From Pseudoxanthomonas wuyuanensis (GTDB lineage: Bacteria; Pseudomonadota; Gammaproteobacteria; Xanthomonadales; Xanthomonadaceae): a DNA stretch of 64,000 nt. Shown here piece after piece: positions 52,433 to 63,285 of this stretch (position 1 is its first letter; each line of letters starts with the position of its first letter). The stretch covers positions 124,001 through 188,000 of the forward strand of contig NZ_OCND01000007.1 of assembly GCF_900215535.1 (NCBI RefSeq). The letters run 5' to 3'. Both the position numbers and the translations under genes were made by a program. The notes under the pieces were generated by a model that searched no databases, was not told where the DNA came from, and saw nothing but the letters and a program-made list of their open reading frames with translations.

Positions 52433-53503
52433 ATGCCGGCGGCGCCGCGGCTTGCCTCGGTCGATGCATTGCGCGGGACTACCGTGGCGGCGATGCTGCT
52501 GGTCAACAATCCCGGCGACTGGGGTCATGTCTATGCGCCGCTGTTGCATGCCCATTGGCATGGTTGCACGCCGACCGATCTGATTTTCCCGTTCTTTCTG
52601 TTTATCGTCGGCGTGTCGATCGCATTGGCGATCCTGCCGCGGAGCGAAGCGGGCGTGACCAAGCCCGCGCTGGCCCGGGCGGTGTGGATACGCGGCGCAA
52701 AAATCGTCGCCATCGGCCTGCTATTGCATGCGCTGGCGTGGTGGTGGCTGGACCAGGCCTGGTTCCGCCCGTGGGGCGTGCTGCAGCGTATCGGCCTGTG
52801 TTTTATTGCGACCGGTTTGCTGGCGTTGAGCACGCGGCAGCGCACGCAATGGTGGCTGATCGGCGCGCTGCTGATCGGCTACTGGGGCGCGCTGGCCGCG
52901 AGCGGAAGCTACGCACCGTGGCTCAACCTGGCCAGCCGCGTCGATACCGCGCTGTTTGCGCCGCTGCTGTACCGGTTCGATCCCGCCAGCGGCCACGGTC
53001 ACGACCCCGAAGGGCTGTTGAGCACATTGCCGGCCATCGCCACCACGCTGCTGGGCCTGCGCGCCGGCGACTGGTTGCGGCAAGGGCGTAGCGCCCGGCT
53101 GTTGCCGGTCGGCATCGCGCTGCTGGCATCGGGCGGGTTGTGGTCGGTGTGGCTGCCATTGAACAAGAACCTGTGGACGTCCTCGTACGTGCTGTGGACG
53201 GCAGGCTGGGCGATGCTGGCGCTGTGGCTGTGCCACGCGCTGATCGATCGCCGCGGCTGGCCGGCGCTGGGACGCAGCTTCGGCGTCAATGCGATTGCCG
53301 CCTACGCGGGCGCGGCGGTGATGGTGTACGCCTTCGCCGGGCTGGGCTGGTGGGAACCCATCTACCAGTCGGGGTTTTCCAGCTGGATGACGCCACGCTT
53401 TGGTCCGTATGCGCCATCGCTGGCCTTCGCGCTGGCCTTCGTGCTGGTGTGGTGGGGGGTGGTGCGCTGGATGGACAGGCGTCGCTGGCATCTGAAGGTG
53501 TGA
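52433..53503 (+). CDS. nagX: NagX-type acyltransferase-like membrane protein
   Basis: The 356-residue product has about ten helices and belongs to the DUF5009/HGSNAT-like group: RLASVDALRGTTVAAMLLVNNPGDWGHVYAPLLHAHWHGCTPTDLIFPFFLFIVGVSIAL. In human HGSNAT related proteins acetylate glucosamine across a membrane; NagX is a conserved member of bacterial GlcNAc loci whose reaction is not established. It follows nagA by 10 bases and ends the rightward operon. An imperfect stem (53506-53512 with 53522-53528) lies past the stop but has no T-run. Confidence 0.9.
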   Translation: MPAAPRLASVDALRGTTVAAMLLVNNPGDWGHVYAPLLHAHWHGCTPTDLIFPFFLFIVGVSIALAILPRSEAGVTKPALARAVWIRGAKIVAIGLLLHALAWWWLDQAWFRPWGVLQRIGLCFIATGLLALSTRQRTQWWLIGALLIGYWGALAASGSYAPWLNLASRVDTALFAPLLYRFDPASGHGHDPEGLLSTLPAIATTLLGLRAGDWLRQGRSARLLPVGIALLASGGLWSVWLPLNKNLWTSSYVLWTAGWAMLALWLCHALIDRRGWPALGRSFGVNAIAAYAGAAVMVYAFAGLGWWEPIYQSGFSSWMTPRFGPYAPSLAFALAFVLVWWGVVRWMDRRRWHLKV

Positions 53504-53683
53504 TTGGCAAGCGGTGGTGCGGCTTGCCGCCGCATGCAAGATGCGGGGCTGCGCCGTGGCGGGCGCCTGCGGCGGGGCTGGCTGGTCACGGCCGGGGCGT
53601 TCCGGGCCGGCGCGCCAAGCCAGTCACGCTTTTTTTCGCAGCAGGGGTGTAAAAACGCTTTACCCTCCAGAAGCGGGTGCGCC

Positions 53684-54979
53684 ATGAATCGTGTTCCTGT
53701 CCTGCTTTCCGGCCTGCTGTTGTTGAGCGGCTGCGGCGGCGCCATCGAAGCGACCTCGCCGACTGCCGACGAACAGCGCGAATCGGCCGAATCGGCTCCG
53801 CTTTTGCTTGTCGGCACCCGGCCGGCGCCGGCCGAAGCGTCAGCGCCGGCCGCTGCCGCAATCCAGGCCGGAGCCACGCCGATGGCCACCCAACGCGTCA
53901 CCGGCGGGCCATTGCCGCCACGCCGGATTCCCAACCCGCCCTTCGTCAGCAACGAGGTGGCGCGCTTTGACGAACCGTGGGCGATGACCTTCCTGCCCGA
54001 TGGCCGCCTGCTGGTCACCGAGAAACGCGGCCGCCTGCGACTGGCCAATGTGGCTACCGGCCAGGTCGGCGAAATCACCGGCGTGCCGGCGGTGGCTTAC
54101 GGCGGCCAGGGCGGATTCGGCGATGTGGTGCTGCATCCGCAATTCGCCAGCAACCGGCTGGTGTACATCAGCTATGCCGAAGCCGGCAGCAACAATACCC
54201 GCGGCGCGGCGGTGGCGCGGGCCACGCTGGCGCTGGACGCCAGCGGCAACGGCGGCAGCCTGTCCAACCTGCAGGTGATCTGGCGGCAGGCGCCAAAGGT
54301 GACCGGCGAAGGCCATTACAGCCACCGCATCGCCTTCGGCAGCGACGGCAAGCTGTGGATCACCTCCGGCGACCGGCAGAAGATGGACCCGGCGCAGGAC
54401 CTGCAATCGGCGCTGGGCAAACTGATCCGCCTGAATGCCGATGGCTCGGTGCCGGCCGACAATCCGTTCGCCAGCCAGGGCGGCGTGGCGGCGCAGGTAT
54501 GGACGCTGGGCCATCGCAATCTGCTGGGCATCGATTTCGATCCGCAGGGCCGCTTGTGGACGCATGAGATGGGGCCGGCCGGCGGCGACGAACTGAACCT
54601 GATCGAGCGCGGCAGCAACTACGGCTGGCCCATCGTCTCCAACGGCAACCACTACGACGGCACGCCGATTCCCAACCATGACACCCGGCCGGAGTTCAAC
54701 GCGCCGGAGGCCTGGTGGACGCCGGTGATCGCGCCGTCGGGCTTCGTCATCTATACCGGCCAGATGTTTCCGTACTTCCACGGCCACGGATTCATCGGCG
54801 GCCTGGCGTCGCAGGCGCTGATCCGCATCGAGTTTACCGGCACCCAGGCGCGCGAGGCCGCGCGCTACCCGATGGGGCAGCGCATCCGTGAAGTGGAGCA
54901 GGGCCCGGACGGCGCGCTGTGGCTGCTGGAAGACGGCAGCAACGCACGCCTGCTGAAATTGACGCCGAACCCGAACTAG
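53684..54979 (+). CDS. PQQ-dependent sugar dehydrogenase-like lipoprotein
   Basis: The 431-residue product has a lipoprotein signal (LLLLSGCGG), an Ala/Pro/Glu-rich linker of about 70 residues and a six-bladed propeller of the soluble glucose/sorbosone dehydrogenase family. Characteristic stretches are [24 protein letters not shown]-like residues (here [13 protein letters not shown]), [40 protein letters not shown] with the catalytic His, [30 protein letters not shown] and NYGWP. Family members oxidise aldose sugars in the periplasm with PQQ. Whether PQQ is made here is unknown. The start is ATG 53684; no strong Shine-Dalgarno is visible. It does not overlap nagX (181-base gap) and may be separately transcribed. 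Confidence 0.88.
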   Translation: MNRVPVLLSGLLLLSGCGGAIEATSPTADEQRESAESAPLLLVGTRPAPAEASAPAAAAIQAGATPMATQRVTGGPLPPRRIPNPPFVSNEVARFDEPWAMTFLPDGRLLVTEKRGRLRLANVATGQVGEITGVPAVAYGGQGGFGDVVLHPQFASNRLVYISYAEAGSNNTRGAAVARATLALDASGNGGSLSNLQVIWRQAPKVTGEGHYSHRIAFGSDGKLWITSGDRQKMDPAQDLQSALGKLIRLNADGSVPADNPFASQGGVAAQVWTLGHRNLLGIDFDPQGRLWTHEMGPAGGDELNLIERGSNYGWPIVSNGNHYDGTPIPNHDTRPEFNAPEAWWTPVIAPSGFVIYTGQMFPYFHGHGFIGGLASQALIRIEFTGTQAREAARYPMGQRIREVEQGPDGALWLLEDGSNARLLKLTPNPN

Positions 54980-55009
54980 GGCGTGTCAGTTGCTTTGGTC
55001 CCTTGTTGG

Positions 55010-55140
55010 AGCGACGGCTTGACCCGCCGTTCGGCGGTTGAAAGCCAACAGCCGAATGGCTGGTCAAGTCGCGATTGGCTTCGCTAGGAAGGCTCATCGC
55101 GACCTACCGGCACCGGCATGCCGGTGCCACTCCTACAGGA
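55010..55140. repeat. REP-like composite with a perfect 20-base palindrome
   Basis: The block starts with a GTTGGAGCGACGG REP half and ends with its inverted counterpart (CACTCCTACAG). Inside, GGCTTGACC (55022) faces GGTCAAGTC (55063), and GGCACCGGCATGCCGGTGCC at 55109-55128 is fully palindromic. It lies between convergent genes. Confidence 0.65.
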
Positions 55141-55167
55141 TGGACAGGACCGCTGCCCTGAAACGGA

Positions 55168-55530
55168 TCAGTCTCGCATTTCGACGATAGGCTTGAAGCC
55201 GCCCCAGATCATCCGTTTGACGTCGAACGGCATCGTCTTGACATCCATGTTGGCGATAAGCGGGTCGGCCATCACCTGCTTATTGACCTTGTCGCGGTGC
55301 GCACGCGAGCGGTAGGTGATCCACGAGAACACCACCACTTCGTCCGGTTTCAGCTTCACGCTCTTCGGGAACGATGTGAGCTTGCCGGGCTGCACATCGT
55401 CGGCGACGCATTCGACGTAGTCGAGCGCGCCATATTGGCGCCAGATCTTGCCGGCCTTGCGGGCCAGACTGCGGTAGGCGGCCAATTTGGCCTTCGGTAC
55501 CGGTAGCAGGAAACCATCCACGTAAGCCAT
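55168..55530 (-). CDS. DUF1428 family protein
   Basis: The 120-residue product matches DUF1428 (dimeric alpha-beta barrel, YbaA-like): MAYVDGFLLPVPKAKLAAYRSLARKAGKIWRQYGALDYVECVADDV, VVFSWITYRSRAHRDKVNKQVMADPLI and the ending DVKRMIWGGFKPIVEM. The function is unknown. It is complete, with ATG 55530, and convergent with the PQQ dehydrogenase gene. Confidence 0.92.
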   Translation of the reverse strand: MAYVDGFLLPVPKAKLAAYRSLARKAGKIWRQYGALDYVECVADDVQPGKLTSFPKSVKLKPDEVVVFSWITYRSRAHRDKVNKQVMADPLIANMDVKTMPFDVKRMIWGGFKPIVEMRD

Positions 55531-55598
55531 TGCTCATCTCCTCCTCTGGGGTCGCGGTCGCCGGAGGCCGCAACACGCGCAGCTTCCGGCAGCGGGTT

Positions 55599-55877
55599 CT
55601 ACGATGTCGGTTCGACAAACGGTTCCGCGGACCGCGGCGCGCCGGGCGCCTGCTCGTCCAATGATTGCCGGTAGCGGATGCAGCCGCGCAGGAACTGCGG
55701 CCATTCCGGCACGACCGGTACCGGGTCGGTCTTTTCCGGCAGCAGCGACCACAGCGCCGGGTGGTGCCAGCACAGTTCATGGCCGCTGCTGTCGCGATGT
55801 TCGCGGATGCCATGCCGCAGCCTTCTGACCTCGGCCAGCAACTGTTCGCGCGTCAGCGATTGGAGATCGTCGTCCAT
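55599..55877 (-). CDS. Conserved hypothetical protein (92 residues)
   Basis: I recognise no named family. The product starts MDDDLQSLTREQLLAEVRRLRHGIREHRDSSGHELCWHHPALWSLLPEKTDPVPVVPEWPQFLRGCIRYRQSLDEQ: a short coiled segment, then a Trp/Pro-rich conserved-looking core (LCWHHPALW, VPEWPQFLRGC) and a Pro-rich tail. Codon use matches neighbouring genes. The core looks like a small protein widespread in proteobacteria, but no role can be assigned. It sits between DUF1428 and cca on the same strand. Confidence 0.72.
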   Translation of the reverse strand: MDDDLQSLTREQLLAEVRRLRHGIREHRDSSGHELCWHHPALWSLLPEKTDPVPVVPEWPQFLRGCIRYRQSLDEQAPGAPRSAEPFVEPTS

Positions 55878-55987
55878 GGGCCGGTCGAATGGAATCGTGT
55901 GCCTTTACCGCGGCGGGCATTGCCGGCAGTGTCGACGCGGCGTGGTTAAGCGGGTGTCATTGGCCGCCGGGGCGTGCTGCGATGCCT

Positions 55988-57214
55988 TCAGCCCTGCGCT
56001 CTGGCTATGCCGATGGCCGCAACCCGGGCCTTGCGCAGCGCCTGGCCGATCTCCGGGCCGGCCATGCCGTCGCTGGCGACGTCGCGTGCGCTGACTGCCA
56101 TCGCCGCCTGGTGCAGCCGCTGCAACTCGGCGCCCTGCGGGTAGCCGGCGTTCTCGCTGCCCAGCCGGCCGCGCTTGTCGGCTTCGCAGACCAGCGCCAG
56201 CTGGGCGATGCGCGCCGGCTTGCGGAACGCATCGCAGCGCGCCAGCAGTTCGTGCACGGTGGCATCGCGCAGTTCGGCCAGCCGATGCACGTTGAGGTGT
56301 TCGCGGCAGGCCATCACCGCCAGTTCGCGGTACTCGGCCGGCACCTTGAGCCGTTCGCACAGCGCCAGCACCGGTTTGATCCCGGCATGCTCATGGCCGA
56401 TATGCTTGGGCAGCATGTCTTCCGGCGTCAGCGCCTTGCCCAGGTCGTGGGTCAGCGCGGCAAAGCCGATCAGCGCATCGCCGGGCGCCAGCCGTGCGGC
56501 CATGTCGCTGACCAGTTGCTGGTGCACGCCGGTATCGACTTCCGGATGGTATTCGGCGCGTTGCGGCACGCCGTACAGCGCATCGACTTCCGGCAGCACG
56601 GCCGCCAACGCCTGCGCATCGCGCAGCGTGGACAGGAATGCGGATGGCTGTTGGCAGGCCAGCGCGCGCCGCAATTCCTGCCAGACCCGTTCCGGCACCA
56701 GCGCATCGAGTTCGCCGCTGGCGGCGATTTGCCGCATCAGCGCCAGCGTCTCCGGCGCCACCGTAAACCCAAGCGGCGCGAAGCGGGCCATGAAACGCGC
56801 CGCGCGCAGCACCCGCAGGGGATCCTCGACGAAGGCCGGGCCGACATGGCGCAGCACCCGCGCGTGGATGTCGCGCGCGCCGCCGTACGGGTCGACCAGA
56901 TTGCCGGACTCGTCCTGGGCAATCGCGTTGATGGTGAAATCGCGGCGCTGCAGATCCTCTTCCAGCGTCACCGACGGATCGGTGTCGACGACAAAACCGC
57001 GATAGCCGCGGCCGCTCTTGCGTTCGGTGCGCGCCAGCGCGTATTCCTCGCCGGTTTGCGGGTGCAGGAACACCGGGAAATCGCGTCCCACCGCCTTGTA
57101 GCCGTCCTGCAGCATCTGTTGCGGGGTGGCGCCAACGACGACCCAGTCGCGGTCGCCCGGCTCGATACCCAGCAACCGGTCGCGCACGGCGCCGCCGACG
57201 AGATAGATCTTCAT
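55988..57214 (-). CDS. cca: Multifunctional CCA tRNA nucleotidyltransferase
   Basis: Adds or repairs the 3' CCA of tRNAs. The 408-residue product has the class II nucleotidyltransferase head ([28 protein letters not shown], catalytic carboxylates in DRDW), [10 protein letters not shown], the neck region [21 protein letters not shown], and a C-terminal HD phosphohydrolase domain ([14 protein letters not shown]). That HD domain marks the bifunctional E. coli-like form with phosphatase and phosphodiesterase activities. ATG 57214 starts exactly at the domain. It lies 233 bases downstream of slt. Confidence 0.96.
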   Translation of the reverse strand: MKIYLVGGAVRDRLLGIEPGDRDWVVVGATPQQMLQDGYKAVGRDFPVFLHPQTGEEYALARTERKSGRGYRGFVVDTDPSVTLEEDLQRRDFTINAIAQDESGNLVDPYGGARDIHARVLRHVGPAFVEDPLRVLRAARFMARFAPLGFTVAPETLALMRQIAASGELDALVPERVWQELRRALACQQPSAFLSTLRDAQALAAVLPEVDALYGVPQRAEYHPEVDTGVHQQLVSDMAARLAPGDALIGFAALTHDLGKALTPEDMLPKHIGHEHAGIKPVLALCERLKVPAEYRELAVMACREHLNVHRLAELRDATVHELLARCDAFRKPARIAQLALVCEADKRGRLGSENAGYPQGAELQRLHQAAMAVSARDVASDGMAGPEIGQALRKARVAAIGIARAQG

Positions 57215-57446
57215 GGACAGAATGATGCCTGATTCTTCTGTTGGTTCGGAGAAGGAAGAATCCAGCTCCGACTGATTCGGAACGACTCCGGTTTGAGAGA
57301 CCTAACCGCTGGGTCGTCGAAAACACCAACGGCATTCAAAGCCCCTCCCCCTTGCGTGGGGAGGGAGGGGAAGCCGCTGCGTCCTCCCGCAAGCAGGCTT
57401 CTTCGCCCCGCGAGGCATGGGGGGAAAGCACCGAACGTGTGAAAAA

Positions 57447-59411
57447 TCAGCTCGCCGCGCTGGGCGCCGCCGCCGGGCAGACGAAGGATTTGCGTTTGCC
57501 CTGGATGCGGCCGTGCATGCGGTCGGTCACCGGCAGCGCATCGCCGTTCAAGCGCCAGTCGTAGATCACGCTGAAGGCCAGCACGCGGGCGACGTACTCG
57601 CGGGTTTCCTTGTAGCTGATGGTCTCGATCCAGAAATCGGCATCGTAGTTGGGCCGCTGCGACTGCCAGCGCGCGGTCGGCGCCGGGCCGGCGTTGTAGG
57701 CGGCGATGGCCACGTACGGCACGCCGTACTTGTCTTCCATCTGCCGCAGGTAGGCGGTGCCGAGCATGATGTTGGTGTCCGGGTCGTACAGGCTGGCGGC
57801 GCCGGCCCAGGGCATGCCCAGGCGCTTGGCGGTGGCCGCGCCAGTGGTCGGCAACACCTGCATCAATCCCATCGCGTTGGCGCCGGAGCGCGCGCGCGGA
57901 TTGAATACGCTCTCGGCGCGGATTTCCGCCGCCACCCAGGCCGGGTCGATGGCGTTCTTGGCCGCCTCGCGGCGAATCGCGGCATCGTGGTGCAGCGGAA
58001 AGCGCAGCTCGTACAGCCGCTGTTCGTCGGGATTGCGACCCAGCGAGAACACCGCGCGGTCGAACCAGCCGTTGTCGCGCGCCACTTCCACCGCGAGGCG
58101 GCGCTGGGTATCGTCGAAGCGCGCCAGCGCGCTGTTCCATTCGGCCGTCGCCCAGCCCGGCCGCTCCAGCTTCCACAATTCCATCGCCCGCACGATGGCG
58201 GCATCGCGGGCGACGGCGTTCCTGGCCGCCGCGCTGTCGTTGGGCTTCAACGGGCACAGCGCATACGGCCGGTTCAAGCGATCGGCGGCCAGAAAGCCAT
58301 GGAAGGTCGCCGACCGGGCGGCTTCGCCGAACAGGCGCTGCGCTTCGGCAGCGTCGCCGGTCTTTTCCGTCAGCCGCGCCTCGAAATAGCGCCAGCGCGA
58401 ATCCTCGCGCTGGGTCTTGGGCATCTTGCGCAACCCCGCCAGCGCCGCACGCCAGTCGCCGCGCGCCATCGCCTCGCGCACGCGCCACTCGTACAGGCGT
58501 TCGTCATAGGCCGACTCGGGAACGGCGTTCAGACGCCGGGCCGAATCCGGTTCGTACGAGGCCACCGTCCACAGCGCGATCTGGTACAGCACCTGGCCGC
58601 GCTCGGCTTCGTTCATGCCCAGCGCCTGCGCATATTGCGGCAGTTGCGCTTCGGCCGCGCCGGGATTCTTGCTGCCCAGCCTGGCCAGGCCTATCGCGGC
58701 CATGCGCCGGCTGCGCTCGGTCCTGGGCCAGGTCAGCGCGCGCGCGTGCACGCCATCGATGAAGGCAGCGTAGTCGTTGGCCAGCGCGGCTTCGCTGGCC
58801 GGCAGGCCGCGTGCGGCGGCGCGCATCACCGCGGTCTGCTGTTCCGCAGCGGCCGCGTCGATGCGCTGCCAGCGCAGTTCCGGGCTCAGGCCGCCGCGGC
58901 TGGCCAGCAGCGCGAACACGGTATCGCAGCCATCGGGCAGCGACTTGGCGCCGCTGCGCCAGACCGCCTGCGCATCGGCGGTCCATTGCGCGTCGATGCG
59001 GCCGGTGGCCTGACGGGCATTGAGCTCGGCGCACCGCAGGGCGGCGTTGTCGGCCGGCTGCCAGTGCTGCAGGAAGGTCCGCCAGTCCTGCCGGCGCGAC
59101 AACGCCGCCAGCCACAGGTTGCGGAACTGCTCGGCCACGGCCTGGCCCTGGTAGCGCTGCAGGAATGCCTGCGCCTGCGCATTCGATACGCCATCCATGT
59201 TGCGGCTGAGCTGGGCAAACTCGACCCAGCCGTACAGCGGGTGATTGGCGATGCCGGCCGATTGCGCGGCATTGAACTGACCGCGGCCGGCGGCATCCAG
59301 CGCGGCGCGGATCTGCGGGCGCTGCGCGTCCAGGTTCTGCGCGCGGACGGCAGTGCCGGCCAACAGCGTCAAGCAGGCAACGAGTACGATGAAGGGAGTG
59401 GGGCGATTCAT
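57447..59411 (-). CDS. slt: Soluble lytic murein transglycosylase (Slt70 type)
   Basis: Cleaves the MurNAc-GlcNAc bond of peptidoglycan with 1,6-anhydro formation. The 654-residue product has a signal peptide (FIVLVACLTLLAGTAVRA), a long alpha-superhelical U-domain of repeated short helices, a linker and the C-terminal SLT domain: WVAAEIRAESVFNPRARSGANAMGLMQVLP, catalytic Glu500, then NIMLGTAYLRQMEDKYG and AIAAYNAGP. It ends with a Lys/Arg-rich tail. It is divergent from the TauE/SafE permease gene, 53 bases apart. Confidence 0.95.
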   Translation of the reverse strand: MNRPTPFIVLVACLTLLAGTAVRAQNLDAQRPQIRAALDAAGRGQFNAAQSAGIANHPLYGWVEFAQLSRNMDGVSNAQAQAFLQRYQGQAVAEQFRNLWLAALSRRQDWRTFLQHWQPADNAALRCAELNARQATGRIDAQWTADAQAVWRSGAKSLPDGCDTVFALLASRGGLSPELRWQRIDAAAAEQQTAVMRAAARGLPASEAALANDYAAFIDGVHARALTWPRTERSRRMAAIGLARLGSKNPGAAEAQLPQYAQALGMNEAERGQVLYQIALWTVASYEPDSARRLNAVPESAYDERLYEWRVREAMARGDWRAALAGLRKMPKTQREDSRWRYFEARLTEKTGDAAEAQRLFGEAARSATFHGFLAADRLNRPYALCPLKPNDSAAARNAVARDAAIVRAMELWKLERPGWATAEWNSALARFDDTQRRLAVEVARDNGWFDRAVFSLGRNPDEQRLYELRFPLHHDAAIRREAAKNAIDPAWVAAEIRAESVFNPRARSGANAMGLMQVLPTTGAATAKRLGMPWAGAASLYDPDTNIMLGTAYLRQMEDKYGVPYVAIAAYNAGPAPTARWQSQRPNYDADFWIETISYKETREYVARVLAFSVIYDWRLNGDALPVTDRMHGRIQGKRKSFVCPAAAPSAAS

Positions 59412-59464
59412 GGCGGAAATATACCGAAGCCGGATGAACGCTCGTGATGAGGATGAAGGACGCT

Positions 59465-60271
59465 ATGGGCTGGGAAGGTTTGCTGGTGTTTCCGTTGTTG
59501 GGTGTAGCGGCCGGCGTGTTGGCCGGGTTGCTGGGGATAGGCGGGGGCCTGGTGCTGGTTGCGGCGCTGGTGTGGCTGCTGCCGCTGTACGGCATTCCCA
59601 CCGAAGCGGCGATGCATGCGGCGCTGGCCAGCTCGCTGGCCAGCATTGTGCTGACCGCGGCGTCGTCGGCGTATTCGCATCATCGCCGCGGCAGCGTGAT
59701 GTGGCCGACGGTGGCATGGATGGTGCCGGGCCTGCTGATCGGCGGCTGGCTGGGCAGCGGGCTGGCGGTGTATCTGGATGATGCGGTGTTGCGCTGGATC
59801 GTGGCCGGCTACTGCTTTATCGCCGGCGCCCAGATGGCGTTCGGCAAACCGCGCAACGGCGGCAATGGCGACGCGGTGCCGCCGCCGCGCGGATGGCCGA
59901 TGAGCGTTGCCGGTTCCGGTATCGGCGCAGTGTCGGCGGTGGTCGGCATCGGCGGCGGCAGCATGACCGTGCCGTTGCTGGTATGGCTGGGAGCGGCGCC
60001 GGTGCGCGCGGTGGGCACGTCCAGCGCCTGCGGCGTGGCCATCGGCATCGCCAGCGCAACGGGTTATGCGCTGCATGCGCCGGCCGGCGCGTTGCCGCAG
60101 CATGCCTTGGGCTACATCTATTTACCTGCGGCGATAGGCGTGGCGATTACTTCGGTGCTGGCGGCGCCGTACGGCACCCGGCTGGCTCACCGCATCAGCG
60201 GCGCCGCGCTGAAGCGGGTGTTTGCGGTGTTCCTGGGGCTGATGGGGCTCAGCATTGTGATAGCCGGGTGA
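59465..60271 (+). CDS. TauE/SafE-family permease
   Basis: The 268-residue product has eight helices in two repeats, each with a GIGGG turn: AGLLGIGGGLVLVAALVW and SAVVGIGGGSMTVPLLVW. SxxxG and TSSACG-type loops (GTSSACGVAIG) fit the family. Members export or import sulfite, sulfoacetate or other organic anions; the substrate is unknown. ATG 59465 is preferred, with GAAGGA 5 bases upstream and the first helix starting there, over GTG 59444. It does not share an operon with slt, which is divergent. Confidence 0.87.
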   Translation: MGWEGLLVFPLLGVAAGVLAGLLGIGGGLVLVAALVWLLPLYGIPTEAAMHAALASSLASIVLTAASSAYSHHRRGSVMWPTVAWMVPGLLIGGWLGSGLAVYLDDAVLRWIVAGYCFIAGAQMAFGKPRNGGNGDAVPPPRGWPMSVAGSGIGAVSAVVGIGGGSMTVPLLVWLGAAPVRAVGTSSACGVAIGIASATGYALHAPAGALPQHALGYIYLPAAIGVAITSVLAAPYGTRLAHRISGAALKRVFAVFLGLMGLSIVIAG

Positions 60272-60420
60272 AAGCGTGATGGCAGTTGCCATTCGCTACA
60301 CGCAACCGTCTTTTGCTTGCCGGTTCTTTACGGGTTGTTTACAAAAGCCGACAGGCCACTGTTGCAGTAGGCAGGGGGAAGGGGCGGTGGCCAACACTAC
60401 CCATCCATGGAGAGAGAGCC

Positions 60421-63285
60421 ATGAAACTGCGACGCCAACGCTTGGCCATAGCTGTTCACTGTAGTCTGCTGCTTGCCGTTCCTTCGATCGTCCTGGCGCA
60501 GGATGCGCCCACCACGCTGGATGCCGTACAGGTCACCGGTACCCGCATCAAGCGCGCCGAACTGGAAGGCCAGGTCCCGGTGCAGACGCTCACCCGCGAG
60601 GACATCGAGCGTTCGGGCCTTAACTCGATAGGCGAGGTGCTGCAGGAGCTGACCGGTTCCGGTTCGGCGCTCAACACCAAGTTCAACTCGTCCGGCAACT
60701 TCGGCTTCCCGCCCGATGGCGGCGGCGTCGGCGCCGGCTCGGCGCAGGTGGATCTGCGCCACCTGGGTTCCAAGCGCGTGCTGGTGCTGGTCGACGGCAT
60801 CCGCTGGATCAATGAGGCCTCGGCTTCCGGCGTCGGCGCGGCGACCGACCTCAACACCATCCCGCTGGCCATCGTCGAGCGCATCGAAGTGCTCGAAGAC
60901 GGCGCCTCGTCGCTGTACGGTTCCGACGCGATTGCCGGCGTGGTCAATATCATCACCCGCCGCGAGTTCGACGGCGGTCAGGTCACGCTGAACTACGGGC
61001 AGTTCAGCAAGGGCGACGGCACCCAGCAGGGCATCGACCTGGCCTGGGGCCACAGCACAGAGCGCACCAGCCTGTTCCTGGGCGCCAGCTATACCGACCA
61101 GGACCCGGTCTACTCGCGCACCCGCGAACAGTCTCGCTTCCCGACCCCCGGCACCGGGGTGGCGTTCGGCAGTTCGGCCACGCCGTACGGGCGTTTCATC
61201 TTTGCCGATCCCAACAGCGGCGAGGTCGTGGATCTGACGCCGAATACCGGCGCAACCAGCCCGGTCTATGACTCATCCCAGACCGGCTGCGACCGCACCG
61301 ACGATTACCACTGCTTCAGCACCGCCGACCGCTTCAATTTCGCCGAATACAACCTGCTGGTCACCCCGTCCGAGCGCAAGGGTGTGTTCGGCCAGTTCCG
61401 CTTCTTCATCAACGACAACCTGCACTGGTACGTCAAGGCGCTGGGCAACCGCCGCGAGTCGACCAACCAGGCCGCGCCGGAACCGTTGTTCCTCGGCCCG
61501 GAAGCCGGCACCGGCAATCCGTTGGCCGACAACATCTTCATTTCCGCGCTGAACCCGTACAACCCGTTCGGCTTCGATCTGGATTCGGAAGACAATCTGA
61601 TCCTGATCGGGCGCCGCCCGGTGGAAGGCGGCGCGCGCGTGTTCGAGCAGAAGGTCGACACGCAGTACTTCAACACCGGCCTGGTCGGCAGTTTCGGCGC
61701 CGGCAACCGCACCTGGTTCTGGGACGTCAACGCCGCCTACAGCAAGAACGAGGCCGAGCAGACCAACTACGGCAGCTACAACATCAACAACATCGCGCTG
61801 GCCCTGGGCGACCCGGCGGCCTGCGCCGCGGTGGCCGGCTGCGTGCCGCTGAACATCTTCGGCGGGCCCGGCACCATCACCCCGGAGATGCTGGCGTGGA
61901 TCCAGCCGGTGGTGCGCGACCGCAGCGAGAACAAACTGACCCTGGCCTCGGCCAACCTCAGCGGCGATCTGTTCGACATGCCGGCAGGGCCGCTGGCATT
62001 CGCCGCCGGCTACGAATACCGCAAGTACGAAGGCTGGTACCAGCCGGATCCGCTGACCGTGGCCGGCCACTACAACGGCGTGCCGTCGCTGCCGACCGCT
62101 GGCGAATACGACGTCAACGAAGTGTTCGTCGAACTGAGCGTGCCCATCTTCGCCAAGTCCGCGCTGGGCGAAAAGCTCGATCTGAGCCTGGCCGGGCGCT
62201 ATTCGGACTACTCCACCTTCGGCGGCGAGTTCACCCCCAAGTACGGCCTGCGCTGGCAGGTGACCGATGAATTCCTGTTGCGCACCACCTACGCCGAAGG
62301 CTTCCGCGCGCCGTCCATCGGCGAGCTGTTCGGCTCGGCGGCGCGCGCGGATCTGCAGATCTCCGACCCCTGCTCGATCGGCCTGGGCGGCACGCCGCCG
62401 CGCGGCAACCCGGCCAACTGCGCCGCGTTGGGCGTGCCGAGTGGTTTCCAGCAGCCCAATTCGCAGATTTCGGTGACCACCGGCGGCAACGAACTGCTGG
62501 ACCCGGAGCGCTCGCGCAGCTTCAGCGCCGGCATGGTGTGGAGCCCCGGCTTTGCCAGCGATGCGTCATGGTCGGATCGGCTGGATCTGGAAGTGACCTT
62601 CTACCGGCACAACCTGGAAGGCGCCATCCAGGCCATCGACGCGCAGACCCAACTGGACCTGTGCGTGGAAACGCTGGATCCGCAGTACTGCGACGGCATC
62701 ACCCGCGCGGCCACCGGCGGCATCAACGGCTTCAACAACCGGCTGGTCAACCTGGGCTACATCAAGACCGACGGCTGGGACGTGGATCTGTTCTGGACGC
62801 TGCCGGAAACGGCCGCCGGCCGCTTCAAGCTGGCCTGGCAGAACACCTTCGTGACCCGTTACGAAGCCGTCGGTGCCGGCGGTTCGCGGCAGCCGCGCGA
62901 ACCGGGTGTGGAAGTCAATGACAGCGCGATCCCGGAGTGGACCTCGACCGCCACGCTGGACTGGAAGCTGGGCAACTGGAATGCCTCGTGGTCGATCCGC
63001 CACATCGACGAGCTGACCGAAGACTGCGGCGACGCGGCCGCCTTCCCGGTATGCAGCGACCAGGCCAACGGCACCAATACGCTCGACGCCACCACCTACC
63101 ACGATGCGCAGGTGGGCTATAAGTTCAACTGGCTGAAAGGCCTGCAACTGACCGCCGGCGTCAACAACCTGTTCGACGAGGATCCGCCGATCTGCCTGTC
63201 ATGTTCGCTCAACGGCTACGACGCCTCCACCTACGACATCCCGCAAGGACGCTTTTGGTACCTGCGCGCGGACCTGAAGTTCTAG
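60421..63285 (+). CDS. Cysteine-paired TonB-dependent receptor
   Basis: The 954-residue product has a signal peptide (ending in VLAQ), a plug with [35 protein letters not shown] and [37 protein letters not shown], and a barrel ending in Phe (WYLRADLKF). The ligand is unknown. Unusually, six cysteine pairs at short spacing (2 to 15 residues between partners) fall along the barrel half, for example [36 protein letters not shown] and CLSC; they could staple extracellular loops. GGAGAGAGAG precedes ATG 60421. It stands alone between the permease and a strong terminator. Confidence 0.93.
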   Translation: MKLRRQRLAIAVHCSLLLAVPSIVLAQDAPTTLDAVQVTGTRIKRAELEGQVPVQTLTREDIERSGLNSIGEVLQELTGSGSALNTKFNSSGNFGFPPDGGGVGAGSAQVDLRHLGSKRVLVLVDGIRWINEASASGVGAATDLNTIPLAIVERIEVLEDGASSLYGSDAIAGVVNIITRREFDGGQVTLNYGQFSKGDGTQQGIDLAWGHSTERTSLFLGASYTDQDPVYSRTREQSRFPTPGTGVAFGSSATPYGRFIFADPNSGEVVDLTPNTGATSPVYDSSQTGCDRTDDYHCFSTADRFNFAEYNLLVTPSERKGVFGQFRFFINDNLHWYVKALGNRRESTNQAAPEPLFLGPEAGTGNPLADNIFISALNPYNPFGFDLDSEDNLILIGRRPVEGGARVFEQKVDTQYFNTGLVGSFGAGNRTWFWDVNAAYSKNEAEQTNYGSYNINNIALALGDPAACAAVAGCVPLNIFGGPGTITPEMLAWIQPVVRDRSENKLTLASANLSGDLFDMPAGPLAFAAGYEYRKYEGWYQPDPLTVAGHYNGVPSLPTAGEYDVNEVFVELSVPIFAKSALGEKLDLSLAGRYSDYSTFGGEFTPKYGLRWQVTDEFLLRTTYAEGFRAPSIGELFGSAARADLQISDPCSIGLGGTPPRGNPANCAALGVPSGFQQPNSQISVTTGGNELLDPERSRSFSAGMVWSPGFASDASWSDRLDLEVTFYRHNLEGAIQAIDAQTQLDLCVETLDPQYCDGITRAATGGINGFNNRLVNLGYIKTDGWDVDLFWTLPETAAGRFKLAWQNTFVTRYEAVGAGGSRQPREPGVEVNDSAIPEWTSTATLDWKLGNWNASWSIRHIDELTEDCGDAAAFPVCSDQANGTNTLDATTYHDAQVGYKFNWLKGLQLTAGVNNLFDEDPPICLSCSLNGYDASTYDIPQGRFWYLRADLKF

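Noticed and set aside
57340-57380. C/G-rich hairpin-like stretch upstream of cca
   Set aside because: The arms match poorly beyond runs of C and G, and no T-run follows on either strand; not a confident terminator.
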